From: Candidatus Eremiobacteraceae bacterium
GTDB lineage: Bacteria > Vulcanimicrobiota > Vulcanimicrobiia > Eremiobacterales > Eremiobacteraceae
Length of the DNA stretch: 64,000 nt
Reading direction: 5' to 3'
NCBI GenBank assembly: GCA_035710745.1
Contig: DASTCX010000018.1
Span: 10,001-74,000, forward strand
Position 1 is the stretch's first letter, and each line of letters starts with the position of its first letter. The position numbers and the translations under genes were made by a program. The notes under the pieces were generated by a model that did no database searches, was not told where the DNA came from, and was given only the letters and a program-made list of their open reading frames with translations. Shown here in pieces: positions 43,124 through 51,141 of this stretch.

Positions 43124-43464
43124 ACGTGCGTTCCTAACGCGGTCAATGCTCGATTGTGGATAAAGTCGCGTTCGTCATTTCGAACCGCGATTCCCATTCG
43201 CGGTACAAATCGTCTGCATCACGGAACGCTGCGTGGATTATCGTCGCAGATGAGCGTCCGTTGAATTGACCGCTTCGCTCGCTGCGTGGTATAATGCCTG
43301 TACACATCGAGGCTTACTCAAAGCCTTTCTTATTCTGTAGCGTTCGCAACTAACCCGACAAAACGCGAACCTGACCTGAGTCCCGACGCAGCCGAAAATG
43401 CGCTGCCGCTTTCAAAAAAAGCCGCTCGGCGAATACGCCGCCGCATGTCGAGACCTACGGAGCA
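43124..43464. other. 341-bp divergent intergenic region
   Basis: No gene is seen. It holds a 6-bp hairpin (CCGCGA/TCGCGG, 43186-43203), the plus-strand promoter at 43266-43295, and a leader of about 160 nt. In the leader an early stem AGGCTT/AAGCCT is followed by TTCTTATTCT, and a later stem CGGCG-AATA-CGCCG lies at about 43428-43441. The leader could carry attenuation control of the cell-wall gene; no known riboswitch was recognised. Confidence 0.45.
43266..43295 (+). promoter_or_regulatory. Sigma70-type promoter for the G5/3D protein gene
   Basis: TTGACC (43266-43271) and a perfect TATAAT (43290-43295) are 18 bp apart. The predicted start near 43302 gives a leader of about 160 nt. Confidence 0.75.
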
Positions 43465-44400
43465 TTGCACGATTTGACCCCATTTCGATCTCCTCGCTTG
43501 AACTATGCCGCGAAGCATCTCGCACCGGCGCTACGCGCCGCGCGACGGCCGGCATCGCAGATCGGCGGCATCATCGCCGTCTTTTTCATCGCCTGTTCGA
43601 TCTCGCGCTCCGACGCGAAGATCCAGACGTCACCGCTGCCGATCTTCGATCCGTCGCGCATCGTCGGCACGTGGTATTCATCGACGAACGCTGATCCCGC
43701 GACGTCGAACGCTGCGCGTGAAGCGATCGCCGCCGGGCGCACGAGCGCCGTCGTCGCATCGGCACAGTCGATGCTCACGACGACGAAGATCGACGATTCC
43801 GATACGCGCGTGCCCGAAAGCGTCTCGAAGCTGCACGTCGAGACGAAGATCCACTCGCGCCGCATCTACTTCGACGCGGATCCAACGGTCCGATATTCGC
43901 CGCACCTCGCACCCGGCGAACGCGAGATGCTGCGCTCAGGCGCGCGCGGCGTCGCATGGGTGACGGAACGCGTGACCGTCTGGGATGACGTCGTCGTCAA
44001 TCGCCAGGTCGTGTCGCGAGAGGTCGTGCATGGGCCGACGCCCGGCGTCGTGCTCGTCGGCACGCCGAAGACCCTCGCGCAGCTGCGTCAGGCGATGCCG
44101 AACGTCGCGTTAGGAACGGCGATCACGATGATCGCGACGGCATACACCGCCGATACCGCAACCGCCGCACCGACCGGCTACACCGCGACGGGCATCCTCG
44201 CGCAGGAAGGCGTCGTCGCCGTCGATCCGCGTGTCATCCCGCTCGGCACGAAGCTCTTCGTGCCCGGCTACGGCATCGCGCTCGCGGCCGACACCGGCGG
44301 TGCGATCGTCGGCAACCGTATCGACCTGTGCATGGACTCGTACTCGCGTGCCATGGAGTTCGGTCGCCGGCCGGTCCAGGTCTACATCCTCAAGCGGTAG
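43465..44400 (+). CDS. Secreted cell-wall protein with G5 and 3D domains
   Basis: Probably a cell-wall hydrolase or remodelling protein. A signal-anchor like segment (IIAVFFIACSIS, residues ~34-48) follows a basic N terminus. A G5-like domain lies at ~150-210 (VTERVTVWDDVVVNRQVVSR). The C-terminal 3D domain (~225-311) reads TAYTADTATAAPTGYTATGI, VVAVDPRVIPLGTKLFVPGY and AADTGGAIVGNRIDLCMDSY, with the three conserved Asp residues (as in MltA/YocH). It is 311 aa. It precedes ksgA by 31 nt; in Firmicutes a G5/3D protein (YabE) is also encoded close to ksgA, which supports the assignment. Confidence 0.88.
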   Translation: MHDLTPFRSPRLNYAAKHLAPALRAARRPASQIGGIIAVFFIACSISRSDAKIQTSPLPIFDPSRIVGTWYSSTNADPATSNAAREAIAAGRTSAVVASAQSMLTTTKIDDSDTRVPESVSKLHVETKIHSRRIYFDADPTVRYSPHLAPGEREMLRSGARGVAWVTERVTVWDDVVVNRQVVSREVVHGPTPGVVLVGTPKTLAQLRQAMPNVALGTAITMIATAYTADTATAAPTGYTATGILAQEGVVAVDPRVIPLGTKLFVPGYGIALAADTGGAIVGNRIDLCMDSYSRAMEFGRRPVQVYILKR

Positions 44401-44431
44401 CGCACGCCGCGCCGTCGAACGCGCCGCCGCG

Positions 44432-45322
44432 ATGACGGATGACGGCGCGTCCTTTGGTTCACCGAAACAGTTGCTCGCTGCGCATGGCCTGCACGTGCGC
44501 AAGCGTCTCGGACAGAACTTCCTCGTCGATCCACGCTTCGCCGCTCGCGTCGCCGACGCGTTGCCGGCGGATGCATTCGTCATCGAGATCGGCGCGGGCA
44601 CGGGGTCGCTGACCGCCGCGCTTGCGCAACGCGCACGGCGAGTCGCGACCATCGAGATCGACAGGGGTCTGGCTGCGATCGTGCGCGAGCGCTTCGCGGG
44701 CGTGGGGAACGTGAGGCTCGTCGAAGACGACGCGCTCGAATTCGATTTTGCCGGCGCTTTGCGGCCCGAAAACCCGCCGCGCGCCGTCTGCGGCAATCTT
44801 CCTTATTACATAACGACGCCGCTCATAGAGAAAATCCTCGATACCGTCGACTCATGGGAGTCGGCCGTGCTCATGGTACAGCGCGAATACGCACGCCGCT
44901 TGACGGCCGTACCGGGCACGCCCGATTACTCGAGCCTCACCGTGTTCGTCGGTTACCACTGTTCGGTCGAGAAGATATTCGACGTCGGCGCAGCGGGTTT
45001 TTATCCGGCGCCGACCGTGTCGTCGGCGGTCGTCCGCCTGACGCCGCGGGCGGATCGAGCCGCCGGCCTTGACGACGAACGAGTGCTTCTCAAGACGATA
45101 CGCGCGGCGTTTTCGCAGCGACGCAAGACGCTCGCCAACTGCATCCTCGCAGCGGTCCGGTCGAAGTCAGGGGATGAAAAGGACGAGCGAGTCCGGCGAT
45201 CCATCGAGCAAGCCATCGCGGCCGCACGACTCGAGCCCCAGATCCGCGGCGAGCGGCTGTCGCTCGACGATTTCAAGCGGCTTTCGAATGCACTCGTGAC
45301 GGCGCGCATCGATATCGTCTAG
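44432..45322 (+). CDS. ksgA: 16S rRNA dimethyladenosine transferase KsgA (RsmA)
   Basis: Dimethylates two adenosines at the 3' end of 16S rRNA. The start is the ATG at 44432 (MTDDGASFGSPKQLL), giving 296 aa; the frame upstream is a shadow of the 3D gene. Motifs: RKRLGQNFLVDPRF, SAM loop IEIGAGTGSLT (54-58 GAGTG region), and the adenine-binding CGNLPYYITTPLI, then GFYPAPTVSSAVVRL near the C terminus. It is downstream of the G5/3D gene. Confidence 0.96.
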   Translation: MTDDGASFGSPKQLLAAHGLHVRKRLGQNFLVDPRFAARVADALPADAFVIEIGAGTGSLTAALAQRARRVATIEIDRGLAAIVRERFAGVGNVRLVEDDALEFDFAGALRPENPPRAVCGNLPYYITTPLIEKILDTVDSWESAVLMVQREYARRLTAVPGTPDYSSLTVFVGYHCSVEKIFDVGAAGFYPAPTVSSAVVRLTPRADRAAGLDDERVLLKTIRAAFSQRRKTLANCILAAVRSKSGDEKDERVRRSIEQAIAAARLEPQIRGERLSLDDFKRLSNALVTARIDIV

Positions 45323-45354
45323 GGACTTCGCCGCGCGGGCGACAATGTAGCGGC

Positions 45355-46158
45355 ATGCAAGAGACCGTCGAGGAACGTCCTCCGTTTTTGAAATCGGAGT
45401 GGTCAGCCGCGGGCTGTGGGCTCGTCGGCTGCTTCAGTTACGCGCTGTTCGCCATCGCGCAGGTCGTCGCGTTCGTCATCGTCCTGCTGCGCGCACATCC
45501 CGAAGCGGTTCGGCTTTTCACGGAGCAGCCGCCGCCGCCGAACCTCACGGAACTCGTCCAGCAGTGGACCATCCAGATCAGTTCCGCTGAGAATCTTTTC
45601 TGGTTCGCCATCGCCGGCGACGGCTTCATGGTCATCTTCGCACTCATTTTCGCTGCCGCGTTCCTCAACGCGAAGGGCCGCGCGCTCGGGCTTGGCGTCA
45701 AGACCACCGGCGCTCAGCTCGGTCTCGGGGTCGCTGCGGGCCTCGCACTCGTGCTCGTCGCCGACCTCGTGACCGCCGGTCAAACGAGGGTCGTCGGCCA
45801 GCACCCCCAGGCCGTCGCCGAGATACTCAAGACGCACAAAGGCGGTGTGAGCTTCATCTTCGATTTCCTTTCGGTCGGCGTGATCGCGCCGTTCGCCGAA
45901 GAACTGTTGTTCCGAGGAGTCATCTTCGCCGGACTTGCGCAGCGGCTGCCGCTCTATTGGGCAGCTGCGATCAGCGGTGTCATTTTCGGAGCGGCCCACC
46001 TCGACCCGTGGAGCATCGTGCCGCTCGCCGTCGTCGGCACCGGTCTCGCGCTGCTTTACCGGCGCACGGGATCGCTGTGGCCGAACGTGTTAGCACACGC
46101 GACGTTCAACACGTTTTCGCTCGTGCTGGTCTACGTGTTCCCGAAGCTCGCGACCTGA
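45355..46158 (+). CDS. CPBP family intramembrane metalloprotease (CAAX protease-like)
   Basis: A membrane protease of 267 aa with about six to seven hydrophobic segments. The Abi/CPBP motifs are complete: EELLFRG with E182/E183 and R187, FGAAHLDPW with His215, and NVLAHATFN with a further His. Bacterial members often process peptides or act in immunity or protein maturation; the substrate here is unknown. It follows ksgA by 32 nt and converges on the antiporter gene across two R1 repeats. Confidence 0.9.
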   Translation: MQETVEERPPFLKSEWSAAGCGLVGCFSYALFAIAQVVAFVIVLLRAHPEAVRLFTEQPPPPNLTELVQQWTIQISSAENLFWFAIAGDGFMVIFALIFAAAFLNAKGRALGLGVKTTGAQLGLGVAAGLALVLVADLVTAGQTRVVGQHPQAVAEILKTHKGGVSFIFDFLSVGVIAPFAEELLFRGVIFAGLAQRLPLYWAAAISGVIFGAAHLDPWSIVPLAVVGTGLALLYRRTGSLWPNVLAHATFNTFSLVLVYVFPKLAT

Positions 46159-46177
46159 GGGCCGTTCTTCAATGCAA

Positions 46178-46262
46178 GACCGCGGCGGTCGAGATAAATC
46201 TCGACCGCTCCCTGGCTCATTTTGTGAGACCGCGGCGGTCGAGATAAATCTCGACCGCTCCC
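46178..46262 (+). repeat. Two tandem R1 repeats between convergent genes
   Basis: Two identical plus-oriented R1 copies at 46178-46212 and 46228-46262 (stem GCGGTCGAGA, loop TAAA), with a 15-bp gap and 50-bp period. The identity suggests recent duplication or gene conversion. Confidence 0.92.
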
Positions 46263-46279
46263 AGTCTTCTATGACGGCA

Positions 46280-47278
46280 TCAATGCGTGATGGCGGCGAA
46301 GACGAGATAACCCGCGTAGAAGATGCCGCACGCGAGCAGAGCGATGCTGCTGAGGCGCCGGCGAACCAGGGTGGCGATCAACACGAGGAGCACAGCCGCA
46401 AAGGCGGCCGCGCACGCAGCATAGCCATGTGAATCCAAGCGCCATGGCGACGCCAGCATCGCGATGGCCGATGCGATCGAGGTCTGGAACATCATCGCAC
46501 CGATGACGTTGCCAAAGGCGAGTTCATCCTCTTTGCGCCGCATCCACAGGACGACGTTCATCGCTTCGGGGAGTTCCGTCGCGACCGGACTCAAGAATAG
46601 CGAAACGACGAGCGGTGGGATGCCGACCATCGCGGACACACCGCTGACGGATGACACGAACCAGTGAGAGGCGAGTACGGTGACGGCAAGGGCGATCGCC
46701 ATCTGCACGAGCACGATCCACATCGGCGGCTTGACCGCACGTGGCGAGAAGCGGAGCGGCGGCGGTTGCGTTTCGACGCCGGAGTCGCCGTGACGGAAAT
46801 GATAGCGCAGATAGACGAAATACGCGATGATGACCGCGATCGATGCGCCGATCCGCACCGCCGGAGTCGGAGCAAAGGAAGCACCGACGACGAACGCAAA
46901 AGTGAGGACGAACAGGGCGAGACCGACGATCGCGTTACGCGGCTCGACCGCGAGGAAACCACCCGTCTTCTCATAGATGGAGTGGCGGAAGAACGCGATG
47001 CCGCCGACGGCCGAGAAGACGACCGTCGATAGCATGAAGGGCGCGCCGAGGACCGCACCGATGCCGACCGCCTGGCTGCGCGCGTCGTGCAAGACGACGA
47101 GCGCGACGATCGCAACCATAGTCTCCGGCAGCGACGACCCGATCGCCGCGACGATCGCGCCGGCCGCGTTGCGCGCCAGACCGCGGAGCGACGCGAACCA
47201 TTCGACCGCGTTCGTAAACGAGTCGCTTGCGATGACGAGCAAGAGGAGCGCGCCGAAGAGCTGGGCGGCGGTCAGCAC
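46280..47278 (-). CDS. Sodium/calcium exchanger family (CaCA) membrane protein
   Basis: A cation antiporter with two inverted-repeat halves and about ten TM helices. The alpha-repeat motifs are visible: AIGSSLPETMVAIVALVV with AVGIGAVLGAPFMLS in the first half, and LFLSPVATELPEAMNVVLWM with ELAFGNVIGAMMFQTSIASA in the second. The frame is open to 47431, but that part overlaps the divergent nuclease gene. GTG at 47278 (before LTAAQLFGALLLL) gives 332 aa starting at the first TM helix, typical of the family; the start is not certain. The specific ions cannot be decided from sequence. Confidence 0.88.
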   Translation of the reverse strand: MLTAAQLFGALLLLVIASDSFTNAVEWFASLRGLARNAAGAIVAAIGSSLPETMVAIVALVVLHDARSQAVGIGAVLGAPFMLSTVVFSAVGGIAFFRHSIYEKTGGFLAVEPRNAIVGLALFVLTFAFVVGASFAPTPAVRIGASIAVIIAYFVYLRYHFRHGDSGVETQPPPLRFSPRAVKPPMWIVLVQMAIALAVTVLASHWFVSSVSGVSAMVGIPPLVVSLFLSPVATELPEAMNVVLWMRRKEDELAFGNVIGAMMFQTSIASAIAMLASPWRLDSHGYAACAAAFAAVLLVLIATLVRRRLSSIALLACGIFYAGYLVFAAITH

Positions 47279-47347
47279 CGGGCGTCGGTTTAGCCCTACG
47301 ACGAAGCCTTCCTCCGGCGCCCAGCTGACGCTAGAGATGGAGTGAGC

Positions 47348-48466
47348 GTGCCGTATCGCATCCTGCACATCGCAGACGTGCACCTCGACATGGCGTTCGC
47401 GGGCGCCGATGCAGCCCTCGGAAAACGGCATCGAGAGGAGCTGCGCGCGGCGTTCGAGCGTGCGCTCGCGCTCGCCAAGGAGCGTCGCGTCGACGCGCTG
47501 TGCATCGCGGGCGATCTATATGAAGACGGACGCGCGGGCAGCGACCGCGCCGCCTATCTGCGACGCGTTCTCGGCGATCTCGCGCCTATCCGCGTCTTCA
47601 TCAGCCCGGGTAACCACGACCCTCACACGCCAGCTTCTATGTACGAGCGCATGGGCGACATTCCGGATAACGTCACGATCTTCGGCCGCCGGCGGTTCGC
47701 GTCGGCGACGCTCGATGACGGGCTCACGCTATGGGGCTTCGGCCACGAGCATGGGATCGATCGAGATCCGGCGATCGGCGATTTCACCTGTGAAGGGCCG
47801 GGAACGCATCTTCTTCTCTTCCACGGATCCGACCGCGACCACATGCCGCCCGACAAGGACGGCGTCGCGCCGTTCTCTGGCGCCGAGATCGAACGGACGG
47901 GCGCGGCCTACGCGATGGTCGGCCACTTCCACGGCATGCTCCAGGCACCGCGCTACGCCTACCCGGGTTCGCTCGAACCGCATACGGTCGCGCAGGACGG
48001 TCGACATACCGCCTCGCTCGTGACTGTCGAGAACGGTCGCGTTTCGCCCGATTTCATCGACGTCAACCGCGTGCGCTACGTCGACGTCGACGTCGACATC
48101 ACGCGATATGGCGATCGGGCGGAGCTCGCGCGAGCGGTCGAAGACCGACTGGCGTCCGCAAGCGCCGGCGACGGCGCTATGTATTGCCGCGTGCGGCTTG
48201 GCGGCGCGGCGCAAGGGTCGCTCGAGCTCGACGCGGCCGCGCTCGAAGCCGACCTCGCCGAGCGCTTCCCGGGCACACGGATCGTCGACGGAAGCGCCGC
48301 AATCGATCTGGATGCCGCCGCGCGCGAAGGGCGGACCGTTCGCGCGCACTTCGTCCGGACGATGCGCGAGCGGATCGCCGCCGCGCCGGCGACCGAACGC
48401 CCGCTGCTCGAAGACGCCTTGCGTTACGGGATGCTCGCGTTCGCACGGAAAAGCATCCCGGCGTGA
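47348..48466 (+). CDS. Mre11/SbcD-like metallophosphoesterase (YhaO type)
   Basis: A DNA repair nuclease subunit. The metal-binding motifs occur in order: HIADVHLD, AGDLYED, SPGNHDPHTP, LLLFHGSDRDH and MVGHFHGML. It is 372 aa. The start is taken as the GTG at 47348 because GGAG lies 5 nt before it; GTG 47342 is the alternative. The stop overlaps the start of the ATPase gene, so they form a coupled pair like B. subtilis YhaO-YhaN. Confidence 0.9.
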   Translation: MPYRILHIADVHLDMAFAGADAALGKRHREELRAAFERALALAKERRVDALCIAGDLYEDGRAGSDRAAYLRRVLGDLAPIRVFISPGNHDPHTPASMYERMGDIPDNVTIFGRRRFASATLDDGLTLWGFGHEHGIDRDPAIGDFTCEGPGTHLLLFHGSDRDHMPPDKDGVAPFSGAEIERTGAAYAMVGHFHGMLQAPRYAYPGSLEPHTVAQDGRHTASLVTVENGRVSPDFIDVNRVRYVDVDVDITRYGDRAELARAVEDRLASASAGDGAMYCRVRLGGAAQGSLELDAAALEADLAERFPGTRIVDGSAAIDLDAAAREGRTVRAHFVRTMRERIAAAPATERPLLEDALRYGMLAFARKSIPA

Positions 48467-51141
48467 AGCTCGAGCGCCTGGTCATCGCCGGTTTCGGCCG
48501 TCTCCGCGATCTTTCGTTGAGATTCGGCGACGGCCTCACGGTCGTCTACGGGCCGAACGAAGCCGGCAAGTCGACGATCGTCGAGTGCATACTACGCATG
48601 CTCTTCGGCTTTCCCGAGGCGCACCACAATAAGTTCCGTACGCGTTACGAGCCCTGGACCGGCAACGGCCGCTTCGCGGCGATGCTCGCGTACCGTCTCG
48701 ACGATGGCCGCACGTTCGAGGTCTCGCGCGATTTCGCGCGCGCTGACGTACCGACCGAAACGGTCGACGCGGTCACGCGGCGCATGATGCCGGCGCTCAG
48801 CGGCAACAAGTCGGCGGCGCCCGGCCAAGAAGCGCTTCAGATCCCGCTCGAAGTCTTTCGTTCGGCAGCGGTGTTGAGCGCGAGCGATATCGGCGTCGAC
48901 GAGGCGGCATCGCAGGCGCTCGCGGAGCGCCTCGCCGAGATCATCGGTTCGGCAGGCGACGCCAGCGCGAAGGAGGCGATCGAGCGCCTCGAAGAGGCTC
49001 GCAATTCGATCGGCCTGACCGGCGCGAACACGCCGCTCGGCAAGGCGAGCCGAGAGGCCGACGACGCCGAGGCCGATCTCCGCCGCTTTCGTGAGGACCG
49101 GGCCACCTTTTCGGAGACGATTCGCGAGCAGGCCGAGCTAACCGAGCGCGCTCACGATCTCGCTGCGCGAAGATCCCGGTGCGCGGCCGCCCTCGCGGCG
49201 GTCAAACTTCGAAGCTTGCGTTCCCGGATCACCGACGCCACCGAAGCGAGGCGGCGTCTCGATGCCGCGCTCGACGAGCGTCGCGCCGTCGACTCAGGAT
49301 CGCCCGGCGCGTTCGAGCGGCGCGACGACATCGAAACCGCCGTCGAAGCGTTGCGCGCCGCCCAGCAGTCGGAGGCCGACACGACCGCTCGATCGGTCGC
49401 CCGCGCCGCCGATCGCGCCGCGCTGCGGCACGACGTCGACGTCGCCGGCAACGAGCTCATCGAGAAGCGCGCGGCCGTCGCGCGCTTCGACGAAACGCTT
49501 GCGACGCACGAAGCAGCCGCGAAAGATCGGCCCGCGATCTCGGCGGACACGCTCGCAACGCTCGAACACGAAGCGGACGAGGCCGACGCAGCGGAGAGCC
49601 GCGCGCGGACGCTCGAGACCGCCGCAGCGATCGCGCGCCAGCTACAGCGACCGTCGCCGCTGGGCGCATTGGTCGGGTTTGTACTGTCGGGAGCGTTCTT
49701 GGCCGTCTGGCTCGTCACACACGCGCTCGGGTTTGCGCTCGGCGGCGTCGCGCTCGCTGCTGTCGGCATTTTCTTCGCGGTCATGTTCAGCGGGGCGAAT
49801 CGTCGCCGTGCTCAGACGATCGCCGACGCGCAAACAGCGGCCGAAGAAGCCGGCCACGTGAACGACCGGGCGACTGCGGCGCTTGCCGCCCGCTGCCGAG
49901 CGGTGGGATGTCCGAACGTCGCCGCAGTGCGAGCGGCGCGAACGGCGCAGCTCGAGATCGAGAAGGTTCGCGTCGCGCGTGACGGTGCGAGCGAGGCGGC
50001 ACGCATCCTCGGTCAGCGACGCGATGCGCTCTCCCAGCGCCTCGACGACATCGACGCCATCGAGCGCGACCGGCGAACCGCAGCCGCGCAGGCCCAAGAG
50101 CGCAAACGCGCGCTCGATGCGCTGCTCGATCACCTTTCGATAGCGCCGGGGCCGATCGACGGTCGCATCGCCTCGTACAAGCAACTGCGAGGCGCCGACG
50201 AGCTCGCTGCGCACGCGGATGCAGCAGCCGGCAACGCTCGCGCCCAACTCGAGCGTGCGCTCGGCGGTTCGACGATCGATGCGCTCGAAGACGATGCCGA
50301 TCGATGCGCGGTGCAAGCCGCGAGCGGCGGCGATGCGGGCGAGTTCGCGGATCGTTCGGAGGCCGACTTAACGTCGGAACTCGAGGCGCTTGAGAGCGAA
50401 CAACGGATCGTCGAGCGCGCGCTTGACGCCGCGCGTGGCCGCAACGCTGAATTCGAGCGTAATCATCCGGTACCGGTCGCGGAACTCGAAGAGCGGGCCC
50501 AGTCGGCTGCGGCCAAACGCGATCGCCTGCGAGCGGTTCGCCTCGCGCTGGAAACCGCAAGCGCGGAGATCGAGCGCGTGAAGGACATCGTCCACCGCGA
50601 TTTCACGCCGCCTCTCAACGACGCCGTCGGTAAGCTCGGCGCAGCGATGACCGGCGGACGCTATGCCGAGGCGTGGATCGATCCCGCCGACTTCGCGGTC
50701 CGCGTCCGCGTGCCCGAGACCGCGACGACGCAAGACGCGTCCGTTCTCTCGACCGGCACGCTCCAACAGCTTCAGCTCGCCTTGCGCGCCGCGCTCGCGA
50801 CGACGCTCGGGAGCGGCGAACGAGTGCCGATCCTCGTCGACGATGCGCTCGCGAATGCGGACGACGTTCGAGCAGAAGCCGCGCTCATCCAAGCCGCGAC
50901 GCTCGCGCGAGCCGGCCAGCAGATCGTGTTCTTCACCCATCGCGACGCGCTCGAGGCGCGCGCGTCGTCCCTCGTCGGCGTCACAGTCGTGCGACTCGAC
51001 GGTCCGGTCACCGATTCTAACCCGCCAGCCGGCCAGCAAGATCACGCCCGCTATTCCGAAGCTGTTCCGGACGCTAGCGCGCAGCCCGCGACTGCCGGCA
51101 CACCGCCGAGCTCCGGCATGCTGCCGGGCTTCTCGACCTGA
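48463..51141 (+). CDS. SMC/Rad50-like ATPase of the YhaN type with internal membrane segments
   Basis: Partner of the Mre11-like nuclease. The GTG at 48463 overlaps the preceding stop (GTGA); the longer frame is a shadow. It is 892 aa. Walker A is GPNEAGKSTIVE (30-37), with two long coiled-coil arms. Between them lie two hydrophobic stretches at ~400-443 (LGALVGFVLSGAFLAVWLVT and LGGVALAAVGIFFAVMF) that look like a TM hairpin. The C-terminal half has the ABC signature LSTGTLQQLQLALR (~761), Walker B VPILVDDALANADD (~789) and FFTHRD. The two hydrophobic segments place it in the YhaN group rather than soluble SbcC. Confidence 0.9.
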   Translation: MKLERLVIAGFGRLRDLSLRFGDGLTVVYGPNEAGKSTIVECILRMLFGFPEAHHNKFRTRYEPWTGNGRFAAMLAYRLDDGRTFEVSRDFARADVPTETVDAVTRRMMPALSGNKSAAPGQEALQIPLEVFRSAAVLSASDIGVDEAASQALAERLAEIIGSAGDASAKEAIERLEEARNSIGLTGANTPLGKASREADDAEADLRRFREDRATFSETIREQAELTERAHDLAARRSRCAAALAAVKLRSLRSRITDATEARRRLDAALDERRAVDSGSPGAFERRDDIETAVEALRAAQQSEADTTARSVARAADRAALRHDVDVAGNELIEKRAAVARFDETLATHEAAAKDRPAISADTLATLEHEADEADAAESRARTLETAAAIARQLQRPSPLGALVGFVLSGAFLAVWLVTHALGFALGGVALAAVGIFFAVMFSGANRRRAQTIADAQTAAEEAGHVNDRATAALAARCRAVGCPNVAAVRAARTAQLEIEKVRVARDGASEAARILGQRRDALSQRLDDIDAIERDRRTAAAQAQERKRALDALLDHLSIAPGPIDGRIASYKQLRGADELAAHADAAAGNARAQLERALGGSTIDALEDDADRCAVQAASGGDAGEFADRSEADLTSELEALESEQRIVERALDAARGRNAEFERNHPVPVAELEERAQSAAAKRDRLRAVRLALETASAEIERVKDIVHRDFTPPLNDAVGKLGAAMTGGRYAEAWIDPADFAVRVRVPETATTQDASVLSTGTLQQLQLALRAALATTLGSGERVPILVDDALANADDVRAEAALIQAATLARAGQQIVFFTHRDALEARASSLVGVTVVRLDGPVTDSNPPAGQQDHARYSEAVPDASAQPATAGTPPSSGMLPGFST

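Noticed and set aside
46178-46262. Two 35-bp direct repeats with a short spacer, considered as a CRISPR array.
   Set aside because: There are only two units, the spacer is 15 bp, the same repeat occurs singly all over the window, and no cas genes are present.
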